Shown one piece after another: positions 17,239 through 27,450 of a stretch of DNA of 64,000 bases (position 1 is the first letter of the stretch; each line of letters begins with the position of its first letter). The DNA comes from Cystobacter fuscus DSM 2262. GTDB taxonomy: Bacteria; Myxococcota; Myxococcia; Myxococcales; Myxococcaceae. The notes beneath the pieces are model-generated. The model saw only the letters and a program-made list of their open reading frames with translations. It was not told the DNA's origin and ran no database searches. The position numbers were made by a program, and so were the translations under genes. Location of the stretch: the NCBI RefSeq assembly GCF_000335475.2, contig NZ_ANAH02000004.1, forward strand, positions 186,001 to 250,000. The letters run 5' to 3'.

Positions 17239-18394
17239 ACACGGGCCCTCCCGTCCCGATGCCGTCCCGCCGCGCCCCGCGCAGCGTCCGGATGTACTCG
17301 ATGAGCGCCGCCACCTCCGCCGCCTCCAGTTGCCCCTGGTACGACGGCATCACCGGCGCGTAGCCCTCCACCTGCTTCTCCTGCGGCTTCATCATCGACT
17401 CGGTGAGGTACGCCTCGTCCGCCACCACCGTCCCTCCCCCCTCCAGCCGCTCCTCGCGCCGGTACAGCCCCCACCACGTGGGCCCGATGTGCTGCGTGCC
17501 ATCCACCGTGTGGCACCTCAAACACCCCTTCTCCGCCGCCACCCGCTCGCCCCGCTCGGCCAGCGTTCCCCGCTCCGCCGTCATCAGCTCCCCATGCGGC
17601 GCCTCCGCCGAGTACTCCATCGCCAGGCGCGCCGGGACGAGGGGCTCCTCGCGCTCGGGAGCCCCGGGCGTCGCGTCCCGCAGCGCCACCGGGCCCCCGC
17701 TCTGCTCACGCAGCCACGCCGCGTAGTCCTCCGGCGAGAGCGCCACGACCTCGGCCCACATCTCCGAGTGCTTCAGTCCGCAGTACTCCGCGCACATCAC
17801 CCGGTAGCGGCCCGGCCGCGTCACCTCGAACCACGTCTGGGTATAGGCCCCCGGCAGCGCGTCCTGCTTCACCCGGAACGCCGGCACGTAGAAGGAATGG
17901 ATGACGTCCCGGCTGGTGAGCAGCAGCCGCACCGGCCGGCCCACCGGCACCCTCAGCACCCCGATGGAGTTGGGGCCCTCGGGATAGGTGAACTTCCACA
18001 TCCACTGCTTGGCCACCACGTAGACGTCCATCGCCTCGGGCGGCGGCGTCTGCATCCATACGAAGTCGTGGTAGCCGATGAAGAACCACGCGAGGAACAC
18101 CGAGAGCGGCGAGCCCACGAAGAGCACCTCCCAGAAGAGCGACGTCTGCACCCTGCGCGTGGCCTGCGACTCCGAGCGCCGCCGGTAGCGGATGAGGAAG
18201 AGCCCCGCCACCCCGAAGATGAGCGTGGCCATGAACATCGCCGTGCTCAGGATGACGTAGTGCAGGTGGTCCACGTCCCGCGCGAACGTGGACGCCTGCT
18301 CCGGAAGGAAGAGCACCTGACGGAAGAACTCGTTCAGCGTCCCCCCGTTGCCCGCGTCCACCACGCCCCCCACGTCCTCGCCCCCCGGCATCAT
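17216..18394 (-). CDS. coxB: Cytochrome c oxidase subunit II with fused cytochrome c domain, 392 aa
   Basis: Electron-entry subunit of a caa3-type oxidase. Two N-terminal transmembrane helices (about residues 38-115) precede the periplasmic cupredoxin domain. The binuclear CuA ligands are in DVIHSFYVPAF (His) and CAEYCGLKHSEM (two Cys, His, Met). The C-terminal third is a class I cytochrome c with heme site CLRCH and a distal Met in APVMPSYQG. This fusion lets the oxidase accept electrons from the ActE/ActA cytochromes without a free cytochrome c. The start at 18394 has GGAGG 6 nt upstream and overlaps the previous stop as ATGA. Confidence 0.95.
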   Translation of the reverse strand: MMPGGEDVGGVVDAGNGGTLNEFFRQVLFLPEQASTFARDVDHLHYVILSTAMFMATLIFGVAGLFLIRYRRRSESQATRRVQTSLFWEVLFVGSPLSVFLAWFFIGYHDFVWMQTPPPEAMDVYVVAKQWMWKFTYPEGPNSIGVLRVPVGRPVRLLLTSRDVIHSFYVPAFRVKQDALPGAYTQTWFEVTRPGRYRVMCAEYCGLKHSEMWAEVVALSPEDYAAWLREQSGGPVALRDATPGAPEREEPLVPARLAMEYSAEAPHGELMTAERGTLAERGERVAAEKGCLRCHTVDGTQHIGPTWWGLYRREERLEGGGTVVADEAYLTESMMKPQEKQVEGYAPVMPSYQGQLEAAEVAALIEYIRTLRGARRDGIGTGGPVYEPIDGR

Positions 18395-18780
18395 GGGCTG
18401 CCTCCATCGCGCCGCGCGCCGCCCACCACGCGCTCGATGCCCCACTCGATGGGCATGCGCACCACCCCCGCGTCCCGATCCACCCAGCCATACCCGTGCA
18501 GCCGCTCCTGCTGCGCGTTCGTCTCCTCGTAGGCCCGCGTGTCGAGCGGGAACGGCGCAGTGTCCACCAGGTTGATCTCCGGCTGCTTCAACGCCGGAGG
18601 TTCGGATGGGCCCTCGGGATTGAGGTGCCTCTCTCGCCCCTGGAGCTGCTTCCACGTCACCCACACGAAGGCCGTGAAGATGAGCAGCGTCACCAGCAGC
18701 ACCGCGCCCACCTGCCAGCCCTTCGTCGCGTCCTGAGCGCGCTCGGACGTCTTCCACTCCCGCCGGGACTCGCCGCTCAT
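18391..18780 (-). CDS. Small membrane protein of the act-cox operon, 129 aa
   Basis: Single-pass inner-membrane protein: one helix near residues 22-42 (WQVGAVLLVTLLIFTAFVWV), then a polar periplasmic part. The end carries a conserved-looking motif, LHGYGWVDRDAGVVRMPIEW, that I have seen in proteins encoded between alternative complex III and oxidase genes. It overlaps both neighbours by ATGA-type junctions, so it is made with them. It may help assembly or contact between ACIII and the oxidase; this is inference from position. Confidence 0.75.
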   Translation of the reverse strand: MSGESRREWKTSERAQDATKGWQVGAVLLVTLLIFTAFVWVTWKQLQGRERHLNPEGPSEPPALKQPEINLVDTAPFPLDTRAYEETNAQQERLHGYGWVDRDAGVVRMPIEWGIERVVGGARRDGGSP

Positions 18781-19958
18781 TCGTCGTACCCCAGGGACTC
18801 GAGCAGGTGGGGATCTCCCACCGGCATCGTGGCGTGCCCCCGCAGCCGCCACAGGGTGAAGGCCACCGCCGCGCCTCCCACACCCAGGAACGCCGACACG
18901 TCCGCCCAGTGCAGCCGCGGCCCCTCGGGGCTCACCACCGGAATCACCAGCCACCACGTGTCCAGCGCGTGCGCGCACAACAGCCACACCGACAGCCCCG
19001 CCAGCGCCCAGCCATGTTGTTTGAAGGGACGTGACAAGAGCACGCAGAAGGGCAGCACGAAACGCGAGCCCACCACCGCGAGCGCCACCGGCTCCCACGC
19101 CCCCGTCGCGCGCAGCACGTACCAGGGCACCTCGTGCGGCAGGTCCGCGATCCAGATGAGGAAGAACTGGCTGTAGGCCATGTAGGCCCAGAAGATGCTG
19201 AAGGCGAGCAGGAACTTGCCCAGGCTCGCCCGGTGCGAGTCATTGACGAGCTCGCCATACAGCTGCGGCCCCCGCGCCAGCACCGTCGCCAGCGTCAGCA
19301 TCGCCAGCGCTCCCACGAAGGCCCCGGAGAACCAATACAAGCCATACACCGTGGACACGAAGAGCGGCTCCAGGGACATGAGCCAGTCCAGCGATGCGAA
19401 CGACATGGCCAGCGCCACCCCGGGCAGAGCCCCCGCCCCCAGCCACCATTGCCATTGCGTGAGCCAGGGCTCGCCCGTCTCGTCCTGCCGGCGCGACCAG
19501 CGCAGGAGCAGCTCGCTCACCGTGCCCCACACCGCGAAGTACAGCACCGCGCGCGCCCCCCAGAAGGGCAGGTTGAGCCACGGGCGCTTGTGCTCGAGCT
19601 TCTTCAAATCCTCCTCGGACAGCGCGGGCGGTGGACCGAGCCACGGATAGAGCAGGTGCGCCCCGGCGAGCACCGGCACGAAGAGCAGCGCGAAGAGCGG
19701 CAGCGAGGCCGCCATCGTCTCCAGCATGCGGCGCAGCACCACCGGCCAACGCGCCCGCGACGCATGCCACGCGCCCAGCAGCACCAGCGAGGCCACCGCC
19801 AGTCCCGCCCAGTACGCGAAGGCGAACAGGTACGCGAAGAGCGCGCGCCGGGTGTCCACCGCCCACCCCAGGCCCGTCACCCCGAGCCCCACCCCGCCCA
19901 CCACCGCCGCCGCCAGCAGGGGCACTCGCCCTCCCGTGAAGCGCTCCATCACCTTCAT
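18777..19958 (-). CDS. actF: Alternative complex III subunit ActF, NrfD-like, 393 aa
   Basis: Polytopic inner-membrane subunit of alternative complex III with about ten helices, a second NrfD/PsrC-type protein beside ActC. Conserved stretches: HKRPWLNLPFWGARAVLYFA, DWLMSLEPLFVSTVYGLYW and FWAYMAYSQFFLIWIADLPH. These match the quinol:cytochrome c oxidoreductase quinone-binding subunit 2 family. The start at 19958 overlaps the actE stop by an ATGA junction. The frame continues upstream to 20501 but is antisense-like noise there. Confidence 0.92.
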   Translation of the reverse strand: MKVMERFTGGRVPLLAAAVVGGVGLGVTGLGWAVDTRRALFAYLFAFAYWAGLAVASLVLLGAWHASRARWPVVLRRMLETMAASLPLFALLFVPVLAGAHLLYPWLGPPPALSEEDLKKLEHKRPWLNLPFWGARAVLYFAVWGTVSELLLRWSRRQDETGEPWLTQWQWWLGAGALPGVALAMSFASLDWLMSLEPLFVSTVYGLYWFSGAFVGALAMLTLATVLARGPQLYGELVNDSHRASLGKFLLAFSIFWAYMAYSQFFLIWIADLPHEVPWYVLRATGAWEPVALAVVGSRFVLPFCVLLSRPFKQHGWALAGLSVWLLCAHALDTWWLVIPVVSPEGPRLHWADVSAFLGVGGAAVAFTLWRLRGHATMPVGDPHLLESLGYDE

Positions 19959-20548
19959 GGCGCGCCCTCCTGGAGCAGCCGCTCCCGCGCCTCGGGCGGC
20001 ACGTCCCCGAGCCTCGCCCGCTGGCTCTCGCGCAGCGCCCGCATGTAGGCCACCACCGCCCAGCGCTGCGAGGGCGTCAGCTTCTCCGCGTAGCCCGGCA
20101 TCAGCCCGTACCCCTCGCTGATGACGGCGTACACGTAGCCATCCGCGTACTCGGGCAGATCCACCAGCGAGGGCGGCTCGCGCAGCCCCATGTTCCTCGC
20201 CACCTGGCTCACCCCGTCCCCGAGCACCCCGTGGCAGGCCGCGCAATAAATGTCGTAGGCGCCCTGCCCGCCCTCGACGAACTCCCGCGTGAGCTCGAGC
20301 GGGAGTTCCTCCACGTAGCCCGCGTCCGGGGCCTCGCGCCCCGTGAGGAAGCGCCGGGAGACACCCCGCCGACTCCTCGGCACCGTATCCGGCGGCGGCT
20401 GGCGCATCGTCCGTCCGTCCGCGAAGAAGGCGTTCTCCCGGAACGGCAGGCCCTTGGGTTGATCCTTCATCCCCGCCCACCCCTGGAAGTCCACCGAGCA
20501 CCCCCCGAGCACCCCGGCCAGCAAGAGCCCTCCGAGCGCGCGCCTCAT
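19955..20548 (-). CDS. actE: Alternative complex III monoheme cytochrome c ActE, lipoprotein, 197 aa
   Basis: Periplasm-facing lipid-anchored cytochrome c. The signal peptide ends at lipobox LGGC (Cys17). One heme-binding site, CAACH, lies around residue 115, and the distal ligand is probably Met in GYGLMPGYAEKL. It would carry electrons from ActB/ActA toward the oxidase. Overlaps actD upstream and actF downstream by 4 nt each. Confidence 0.92.
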   Translation of the reverse strand: MRRALGGLLLAGVLGGCSVDFQGWAGMKDQPKGLPFRENAFFADGRTMRQPPPDTVPRSRRGVSRRFLTGREAPDAGYVEELPLELTREFVEGGQGAYDIYCAACHGVLGDGVSQVARNMGLREPPSLVDLPEYADGYVYAVISEGYGLMPGYAEKLTPSQRWAVVAYMRALRESQRARLGDVPPEARERLLQEGAP

Positions 20549-21078
20549 GCCTCCTCCTCCACCACCGCCGTGGTGCGCGCCGACAGCTCGCGCAGGTGGC
20601 CGAGCAGCACCTCCGTCCGGGCGTGCTCGCGCGTGGTGACGCTCACCCAGAAGCCGCCGGTGGACGCGCTGCGGAAGGACTCCAGCTCGAAGAGCGGGTG
20701 GTGGGGCCGGGGAAAGCGGAAGAGCACCATCAGCCCGAAGAAGAGCGTCAGCGAGGCGAAGAGCACCGTCGTCTCGAAGGTGATGGGAATGAAGGCCGGC
20801 CAGGAGTGCGGCGGCCGGTTGCCCACGTTGAGGGGCCAGTCCACCGCGTTGGTCCACCACTGCACCCCATAGGCCAGCACCGCCCCCGACAGTCCCGCCA
20901 TGAGCGCGAGGCCCCGCAGGGGCGAGGGCTTCAACCCGAGCACCTCGTCGAGGCCCTCCACCGGGTAGGGCGAGAAGGCATCCAGCGAGTCCGCCGGGCA
21001 GCCGCGCTCGCGCAGCGCCGTGAGCGCCCGCTTCGCCTCCGCCCCCGAGCCGAACTCCCCCACCACCCAGTAGCGCAT
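20545..21078 (-). CDS. actD: Alternative complex III subunit ActD (DUF3341), 177 aa
   Basis: Small inner-membrane subunit of the DUF3341 family. A cytoplasmic alpha/beta part (residues 1-50, with AFSPYPVEGLDEVLGL) is followed by two helices (GLALMAGLSGAVLAYGVQWW and TFETTVLFASLTLFFGLMVL). The YPVEGLDE motif is the family hallmark. It sits between actC and actE with a 3-bp and a -4-bp junction. Confidence 0.92.
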   Translation of the reverse strand: MRYWVVGEFGSGAEAKRALTALRERGCPADSLDAFSPYPVEGLDEVLGLKPSPLRGLALMAGLSGAVLAYGVQWWTNAVDWPLNVGNRPPHSWPAFIPITFETTVLFASLTLFFGLMVLFRFPRPHHPLFELESFRSASTGGFWVSVTTREHARTEVLLGHLRELSARTTAVVEEEA

Positions 21079-21081
21079 GGC

Positions 21082-22464
21082 TCAGGCCCCCTTCTCCGCC
21101 GTCAGCTCGTGGTGCAGCTCCTTCACCTCGCTGATGGACACGGGCGGGACGAACTTGAGGAAGAGCAGGAAGAGGAAGCCGAAGAAGCACATGGAGCCGC
21201 CCAGGAGCGACAGGTCCACCCACGTGGGCGAGTACGTGTGCCAACTGCCCGGCAGGAAGTCGCGCGAGAGCGAGGGCACGATGATGGTGAAGCGCTCGAG
21301 CCACATGCCCGCGTCGACGGCCAGCGAGACGAGCCACACCACCGCGAGGTTGCGGCGCAGCCGGGGAAACCAGAAGACGTGGGGCAGCACCACGTTGGCG
21401 AACATCTGGAACCAGAACAGGCCCGCCCACGTCCCCGAGCGCTTGAAGGCGGCGGCGGCCATCTCCTTCTCGTCGCCGCTGTACCAGGCGAAGAAGTTCT
21501 CCTGGAGGTAGCCGTAGGACACCATCATCCCCGTGGCCAGCAGCAGCTTGCACAGGATGTCCACGTGCCGCTCGGTGATGACGTGGCCGAGCCCCAGCGC
21601 GCCGCGCGTGGGGAGCAGCAGCGTGAGCACCAGCGCGAGCCCGGAGAAGATGGCGCCCGCCACGAAGTAGGGTGGGAAGATGGTGGAGTGCCAGCCGGGC
21701 ACCTGGGCGATGGCGAAGTCGAAGCTGACGATGGTGTGCACGCTGAGCACCAGCGGCGTGGCCAGCCCCGCGAGCAGCAGGTACGCCGTGCGCCAGTGGT
21801 GCCAGTGCCTCGCCGAGCCCGTCCACCCGAGGGACAACAGCCCGTACCAGAACTGCTGGCGCGGCGTGGTCGCCCGGTCGCGCGCCGTCGCGAGGTCCGG
21901 CAAGAGGCCCAGGAACCAGAAGAGCACCGACACGGTGAGGTACGTGGTGATGGCCACCACGTCCCACGGCAGCGAGCTCTTGAACTGCGGCCAGAGGCGC
22001 ATGGTGCTCGGATAGGGGATGAGCCAGTAGGCCACCCAGGGCCGCCCCAGGTGAAGCAAGGGAAAGAGCCCCGCCTGCACCACGGCGAAGAGCGTCATCG
22101 CCTCGGCGAAACGGTTCACCGACGCGCGCCACTTCTGCTGGAAGAGCAACAGGATGGCGGAGATGAGCGTGCCCGCGTGGCCAAAGCCAATCCACCACAC
22201 GAAGTCGATGATGCCGAAAGCCCACGCCACCGGGATGTTGTTGCCCCACGCCCCAATCCCTTGCACCAGCGTCACGGCGATGGCCGCGAGGAACAACGCC
22301 GTGCCTCCCCCCGTGAGGCCGAGCAGCATCCACCAGCCCCGTCCCGCCGTGCCCAACGTGGGCCGCAGGAGGGATTCCGTGAGGCGCTCGGGGCTCTGCG
22401 TCCCCTCGATGAGCGGCGCGGAGGCGAGCACCTCGCGCGGGGGCGTGGCGGGTGGCTCAGCCAT
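21082..22464 (-). CDS. actC: Alternative complex III subunit ActC, NrfD-like, 460 aa
   Basis: Polytopic inner-membrane quinol-binding subunit of ACIII, NrfD/PsrC family, with about ten helices. Recognisable segments: [20 protein letters not shown] (residues about 72-91), [19 protein letters not shown], and the later [20 protein letters not shown] with its His/Asp/Glu set near the quinol site. It takes electrons from menaquinol and hands them to the Fe-S part of ActB. Start at 22464 overlaps the actB end by 8 nt. Confidence 0.94.
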   Translation of the reverse strand: MAEPPATPPREVLASAPLIEGTQSPERLTESLLRPTLGTAGRGWWMLLGLTGGGTALFLAAIAVTLVQGIGAWGNNIPVAWAFGIIDFVWWIGFGHAGTLISAILLLFQQKWRASVNRFAEAMTLFAVVQAGLFPLLHLGRPWVAYWLIPYPSTMRLWPQFKSSLPWDVVAITTYLTVSVLFWFLGLLPDLATARDRATTPRQQFWYGLLSLGWTGSARHWHHWRTAYLLLAGLATPLVLSVHTIVSFDFAIAQVPGWHSTIFPPYFVAGAIFSGLALVLTLLLPTRGALGLGHVITERHVDILCKLLLATGMMVSYGYLQENFFAWYSGDEKEMAAAAFKRSGTWAGLFWFQMFANVVLPHVFWFPRLRRNLAVVWLVSLAVDAGMWLERFTIIVPSLSRDFLPGSWHTYSPTWVDLSLLGGSMCFFGFLFLLFLKFVPPVSISEVKELHHELTAEKGA

Positions 22465-25432
22465 GCTCCAGCTCCGGGTTCGGGTTCGTGATGCGCGCCA
22501 GGTAGGCCGTGCGCGGGCGGGTGCCCAGTTCGTGCAGCACCGCGTAGTGCCGCGCGTCCCGGTGCCGCCGCGCCACCTCCGACTCCCGCTCGTGCAGCGA
22601 GCCGAAGACGATGGCCTCGGTGGGACACACCTGCGCGCACGCGGACTGGAGCGCCTGGGTGTCGATGGGCTTCTGGACCTTGCGCGCCTCGATGCGAGCC
22701 CGTTCAATCCGTTGCACGCAGTACGTGCACTTCTCCATGACGCCCCGCGAGCGCACCGTGACGTCCGGGTTGAGCCCCAGCTTCTCCACCTCCGTCACCT
22801 TCGGGCGGTACTCCAGGTAGTTGAAGCGGCGGACCTTGTACGGGCAGTTGTTGGAGCAGTACCGCGTGCCGACGCAGCGGTTGTAGACCATCTGGTTGAG
22901 GCCCTCGTCCGAGTGCACCGTGGCGTTCACCGGGCACACGTACTCGCACGGCGCCGCCTCGCAGTGCTGGCACATCATCGGCTGCGGCAGGGCGCGCGGT
23001 GCGTTCGGCGAGCCCTCGAAGTAGCGGTCCACCCGCAGCCAGTGCATCTCCCGCCCCCGCGCCACCTGCTCGCGCCCCACCACCGGGATGTTGTTCTCCG
23101 CCTGGCACGCCACCACGCACGCCCCGCAGCCGATGCACCGGTTCAGGTCCACCGCCATCGCCCACTGGTAGGGCTCGGTGTACTTGAACGGGTCGTACAG
23201 CTTCGCCACGTCCCCCTTGAGGTGCTTCAGGTACTCGGGCTTCTTCTTCTCGAAGGTGCCGAGCGTGTCCTGGAGCGCCACCTCCCGGCCCTCCATGGAC
23301 CAGTGCTCCTGCACCGTCACGCACCCGCCCTCGCCCTCCCCTGGCTCCACCTCGAGCCCCCCCGTGAACCACGGCGCGTCCACGTGCCGCAGCAGCGAGG
23401 CATCCACCCCCAGCACCTCGCGCTCCGGCGTCGGACCCTCGCGGCCCCAGCCCAGCTCCAGCGTCACCGTGTCGTCCGCGTGCCCCGGCAGCACGAACAC
23501 CGGCGCCTCCAGCTGGCAACCCCGCAGCGTCAGCCGCATCGTGCCTCGCGACGGGAGCTTCAGGCGCTCGGCCGTGGCCGGGCTCACCAGCGCCGCGTTG
23601 CCCCACGCCAGCATCGTCAGCGGATCCGGCATCTCCTGCAGCCAGGGGTTGGCGAAGAAGCGCCCGTCCTGGACCTTGTAGCCCGGCACCAGGTTCAGCT
23701 CGAGTCCCTCGGACGGCGCGCCCGCGAAGGCCCGCACGCTCGTCTCCACCGCGCCCGCGTCCACCGTCACCCCGAGCGCGGGCCGCGCCGTGTCCGGTAC
23801 GGTGCCCACCGCCAGCGCCTGATCCCACGCCTCGTCGAAGGCCACGCTCGGCCCTCCCCGCTCCCGCTCCCAGTGGCCCCGCACGAGCTGGTACGCGGTC
23901 CGCTCCGCCACTCCCGCGAAGGGGGCGAGCACGTCCAGCTCCGTGAGCCCCTGGAAGAGCGGCTGGATGAGCGGCTGCACGAGGCTCGCCGTGCCATCCA
24001 CCGCCCGCGCATCGCCCCAGGACTCCAGCACGTGCGCCGCCGGGAGCACCCACGCGCACCGCTTCGCCGTGGCGTCCTGTCGGTACGCCCACGCCACCGC
24101 GTTGGGCACCGCCGCGAGCGCCGCCCCCAGCGTCACCCCCACCGGCGCCGTGGACACGGGATCGAACGCCGTCACCACCACCGTGTCCACCCGGCCCGCG
24201 AGCGCCGCTTCCGTGAGCGCGCGCGACACCTCCAGCCCACTGGGGCCCGGCTCCACTCCGGGCTCCTGGTAGGTGACGATCCGCCCCGCGCTGCCCAGGC
24301 CCTGGTTGAGCAGGTGCGCCAGCGCGTGCACCCGCGGCGGCTGCCTCGGGCCCACCACCACCACCGCGCGCTCTCCCGCCCGCGCCAGGTCCTCCGCCAC
24401 CGCGCGCACCTCGCGCGCCCGCTCCGGCCAGGGGGCGACGCCCTCCCGGAAGCGCTCGAGTCCCGGCAGCCGTTGAGCCAGCTCCCCCAGCACCGCCACG
24501 GCGAAGCGCTCCACCTCCGAGGGCTTCATGCGCAGCCGGTGATCCGCGTTCATCCCCGTCACGCTGAAGTGGCTCTCCGCCACGTACAACCGGCCCATGC
24601 TCCCGCGCTCGGGAGTGCGCGAGCGGGCGTACTCCCGCGCCGCGCGCAGGCTCGCCGGCCCCTGCACGAGGAAGTCCGCGTCCAGCGACAACACCACCCG
24701 CGCCTCGTCGTGGCGCACGAGCGTCTCCACCGGACGGCCGAAGGCCAGCCGCGCCCCCGCGTACACGCTGTCCCGCGAGAGCGCGTGGTACGTCTCCACG
24801 CGCGCCTTGGGGAAGCGCTGGCGGATGCGCTCCACCAGCTCGCGCCGCGTGGGCGAGGCCGAGGGCTCGAGCAGCATCCACAGCCCCTCGCCGCCCACGG
24901 CCTCCAGGCGGCGCGCGTGCTCCATCTGCGCATCCTGGTAGGCCTTGAAGGAACTCGGCGCGCCCCGGTGTGTCACCCCCCTCGTGCGCGACGGGTCATA
25001 GAGGTCCACGAGCAGCGCCTGAGCATGGGGGTGGGTGGCGCCGAGGCTCGCCGGGTGGTCCGGGTTGCCCTCCAGCTTGGTGGGCCGGCCCTCCCAGCTC
25101 GTCACCACGAGGCCCGCGGCGTAGCCCTCGGGGGCCCAGGCGGTGGCGTAGGCGTTGGGCACGCCGGGCGTCACGTCCGGGGGCTGCACGGTGTACGGCA
25201 TCACCTTCTCCGCCGGCCGCTTGCAGGCCGCCAGCCCCGCGAGCGCCGCCACCGTCCCCGCGAGCTGGAGGAAGCGCCGCCGCTCGAGTCCCTGGGGAGG
25301 CTCCGTCGCGCCCGGGGGGAATTCCCGCGAGGCGGCGCTCTCGCGGTGCAACTCCTCCAAGCTGCGCCAGGCGCGGGGCCGGGGCGAGTCCTGGAGGACG
25401 GGCAGCGCGTAGCGGTCGATCAGCGATGGCAT
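22457..25432 (-). CDS. actB: Alternative complex III iron-sulfur subunit ActB, 991 aa
   Basis: Large peripheral subunit formed by a fused molybdopterin-oxidoreductase-like domain (residues about 80-700) and a ferredoxin-type domain. The N-terminus has a Tat signal (RRRFLQLAG, residues 51-59) and Cys70 at the end of the hydrophobic run, so it may also be lipidated. The C-terminal part holds four cysteine sets: [35 protein letters not shown] and CTYC...CAQVC, fitting three 4Fe-4S and one 3Fe-4S cluster as in characterised ACIII. In the family, the molybdopterin-like part has no Mo cofactor. Overlaps actA by 13 nt. Confidence 0.95.
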   Translation of the reverse strand: MPSLIDRYALPVLQDSPRPRAWRSLEELHRESAASREFPPGATEPPQGLERRRFLQLAGTVAALAGLAACKRPAEKVMPYTVQPPDVTPGVPNAYATAWAPEGYAAGLVVTSWEGRPTKLEGNPDHPASLGATHPHAQALLVDLYDPSRTRGVTHRGAPSSFKAYQDAQMEHARRLEAVGGEGLWMLLEPSASPTRRELVERIRQRFPKARVETYHALSRDSVYAGARLAFGRPVETLVRHDEARVVLSLDADFLVQGPASLRAAREYARSRTPERGSMGRLYVAESHFSVTGMNADHRLRMKPSEVERFAVAVLGELAQRLPGLERFREGVAPWPERAREVRAVAEDLARAGERAVVVVGPRQPPRVHALAHLLNQGLGSAGRIVTYQEPGVEPGPSGLEVSRALTEAALAGRVDTVVVTAFDPVSTAPVGVTLGAALAAVPNAVAWAYRQDATAKRCAWVLPAAHVLESWGDARAVDGTASLVQPLIQPLFQGLTELDVLAPFAGVAERTAYQLVRGHWERERGGPSVAFDEAWDQALAVGTVPDTARPALGVTVDAGAVETSVRAFAGAPSEGLELNLVPGYKVQDGRFFANPWLQEMPDPLTMLAWGNAALVSPATAERLKLPSRGTMRLTLRGCQLEAPVFVLPGHADDTVTLELGWGREGPTPEREVLGVDASLLRHVDAPWFTGGLEVEPGEGEGGCVTVQEHWSMEGREVALQDTLGTFEKKKPEYLKHLKGDVAKLYDPFKYTEPYQWAMAVDLNRCIGCGACVVACQAENNIPVVGREQVARGREMHWLRVDRYFEGSPNAPRALPQPMMCQHCEAAPCEYVCPVNATVHSDEGLNQMVYNRCVGTRYCSNNCPYKVRRFNYLEYRPKVTEVEKLGLNPDVTVRSRGVMEKCTYCVQRIERARIEARKVQKPIDTQALQSACAQVCPTEAIVFGSLHERESEVARRHRDARHYAVLHELGTRPRTAYLARITNPNPELEHG

Positions 25433-26067
25433 GTCGTGCAGTCCGTTCGGGGGAGGACGTCGAGGCGGCGCACCAGCTCCTCGGGCGAGGGATCTTCCGG
25501 ACGGCGCTCCCAGCGCATCGAGGTGAGGGCCGACAGCGGGCGCAGGTGGGGAGCGGGGTCGCGGTGGCACTCCAGACACCAGCCCATGGAGAGCGGGTGG
25601 GCCTGGGTGACGGAGGGCATCAAGTCCACGCGGCCGTGGCAGGTGACACAGCCTACGCCCTTGCGCACGTGGATGGAGTGGTTGAAGTAGACGAAGTCTG
25701 GCAGGTCATGCACCCGGCGCCAGGGAATGGGGCGGTCGGCGAAGAAGGACTGGCGCACCGGCTCGAGCAGCGGGCTCTGGTTCCAGACCTGCGCGTGACA
25801 GTTGAGGCAGGTGGACACCGAGGGGTAGCCGGCGCTCGGAGAGACCTCGACGGTGTTGTGGCAATAACGACAGTCAATGGCCTCGTCGCCCGCGTGGTGG
25901 CGGTGATCGAACTGGACCGGCTGCGGCACGGGCTGGCGCATGTTCTGCGCGAGCGGACTCCGGGCGTAGAGCCACAACGAGCCCACCCCGAGCACCGGCG
26001 TGGCCAACAGGCCCAGCGCCGCCACTCGGGCCACGGTGTTCGCGCGAGGTGTGAAGATCCAAGCCAT
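25420..26067 (-). CDS. actA: Alternative complex III pentaheme cytochrome c ActA, 215 aa
   Basis: First gene of the act-cox operon. An N-terminal membrane anchor (VAALGLLATPVLGVGSLWLY) is followed by a periplasmic multiheme domain with five CXXCH sites: CRYCH, CLNCH, CVTCH, CLECH and CTTCH. Two extra His residues in FDHRHHAGDE and FNHSIHVRKG are probable axial ligands. Size and heme number match ActA of bacterial ACIII. ATG 26067 is chosen at the signal anchor; the frame runs on to 26208 without a plausible N-terminus. Confidence 0.94.
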   Translation of the reverse strand: MAWIFTPRANTVARVAALGLLATPVLGVGSLWLYARSPLAQNMRQPVPQPVQFDHRHHAGDEAIDCRYCHNTVEVSPSAGYPSVSTCLNCHAQVWNQSPLLEPVRQSFFADRPIPWRRVHDLPDFVYFNHSIHVRKGVGCVTCHGRVDLMPSVTQAHPLSMGWCLECHRDPAPHLRPLSALTSMRWERRPEDPSPEELVRRLDVLPRTDCTTCHR

Positions 26068-26266
26068 AGGTCGAGCCGTGGACCCTAAAGAGACGCAACG
26101 GGGGCGACAATCAGGCTCGGGTCGAGGACCGCGCGAATGCGCTGCAAGCGTCTGGAATTGGGCGGCGGGAACAGTGTGGTCCTTCAGGCCCCTGTACCGC
26201 CGGCCCATGTGACTGTGAGCTGCGGGTCATTGGGGAGCCGAGGCCACCTCAGCCAGGACCGCGACA

Positions 26267-27280
26267 TCAGTCGATGAAGCGTCTCCACCAGCGACGCAAC
26301 TCCTCCTCATCGCGCTCGCGGCCCTGGCGACGGAGAAAGCCCCAGGGGAAGGGCTCCCGCCAGGGATCCAGCACGCGCGCGAGTTCGCGGTACGCGGGAA
26401 GAGGCTGGCCATGCGCCAGGTCACCCGCTTCGGGCTCTGGCCCCAGGGTCACCAGAACACGCTCACCGTCCAACTCTCGCACGGTGGTGGTGGGCGACTG
26501 GAGCTTCGCGCGAAGGCCAGCAGTGCAGCCCAACTCACCAAGCACGGGCGGGCCCACGAAGTTCATCCAGTGGACACCGTCCACCCGAGCGCCCAGGTTG
26601 TCGCGAACACCGGCATCGCGAATATCGAAGCCGGGATGACGCAAGATCAGCGGGCGCAGGGTGTCGAGTCGTTCCAGAGAGGAAAACGCGACATCGAGCG
26701 CGAGCCCCGCGTGCCCGGAGGCGAAGGGAAGCCGCGAAGCCATGTCGACGGCGAGTTCTCGCACGAAGTCCGCTCCCCGCTCCTCGAGGAACTCCGTTGG
26801 AAGAGTGGCGCGGAGAACGCTGACGGAGCCAGGCGGTGTCTCTCTCCACGGAAGGCGAGCGTGGTAGGTGAAGGAGAAGCCGCTGTCCTGCTCACCGTAA
26901 ATACCGAGATAGGGCTCCGCCCCCGCCTTCTCTGGATGGAAGGCCTCATCCTCATCGTAGTCGTCGAAGTACCTGCGTTCTTTCGGGTTCAGGGTCTCCC
27001 GGATGAGTTCCCACCCCCTATCTCCGAGCCTGGACAGCTCCCAATAACAGCAGGTGTATTCGGACAATGCGCTCGGACGATCCTCCACGGCACGCAAGTA
27101 GCTGTCGAGGGCATGAGACCCCCCCGCCGCGATGTCGAAGTGATCGTGGGGCACGAAGAAGACGATGCGCACGAGGTCCCGCACGACGAGTCGATCCCAT
27201 GAATGCTCGACGACGCCGGACCCTGACGCCGACGAGGGGTATGGGATGGGTCCAGGAATTCGGACTCGCGGGTAGCTCAT
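26267..27280 (-). CDS. DUF3396-type (type VI immunity family) protein, 337 aa
   Basis: Cytoplasmic protein resembling the DUF3396 'type VI immunity' family. It has no signal peptide. Supporting pattern: an early VRIVFFVPHDHFDIAAG segment, LSSLERLD-type helical stretches, and the late block HWMNFVGPPVLGELGC around residues 235-250, which I associate with the family. Such proteins are found beside antibacterial effectors and are thought to block them. It is divergent from the Imm52 gene with 170 bp between, and no cognate toxin is fused or adjacent on its strand. Family call is by eye. Confidence 0.65.
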   Translation of the reverse strand: MSYPRVRIPGPIPYPSSASGSGVVEHSWDRLVVRDLVRIVFFVPHDHFDIAAGGSHALDSYLRAVEDRPSALSEYTCCYWELSRLGDRGWELIRETLNPKERRYFDDYDEDEAFHPEKAGAEPYLGIYGEQDSGFSFTYHARLPWRETPPGSVSVLRATLPTEFLEERGADFVRELAVDMASRLPFASGHAGLALDVAFSSLERLDTLRPLILRHPGFDIRDAGVRDNLGARVDGVHWMNFVGPPVLGELGCTAGLRAKLQSPTTTVRELDGERVLVTLGPEPEAGDLAHGQPLPAYRELARVLDPWREPFPWGFLRRQGRERDEEELRRWWRRFID

Positions 27281-27450
27281 CGACTCTCTCTTCTACGGAC
27301 CACGCCAAGTATTGCCGCCGACCGAAATGAGCAAATACAGCACCTCTCCATACTCCATTCGAGCCAAGCAGTAGGGCTCGCTCATGCACGAAACGCACTC
27401 ATGTATCACCGTCCGGCATACTCGGCCCGAGCGGTAGAGGAGGAGCAGGC

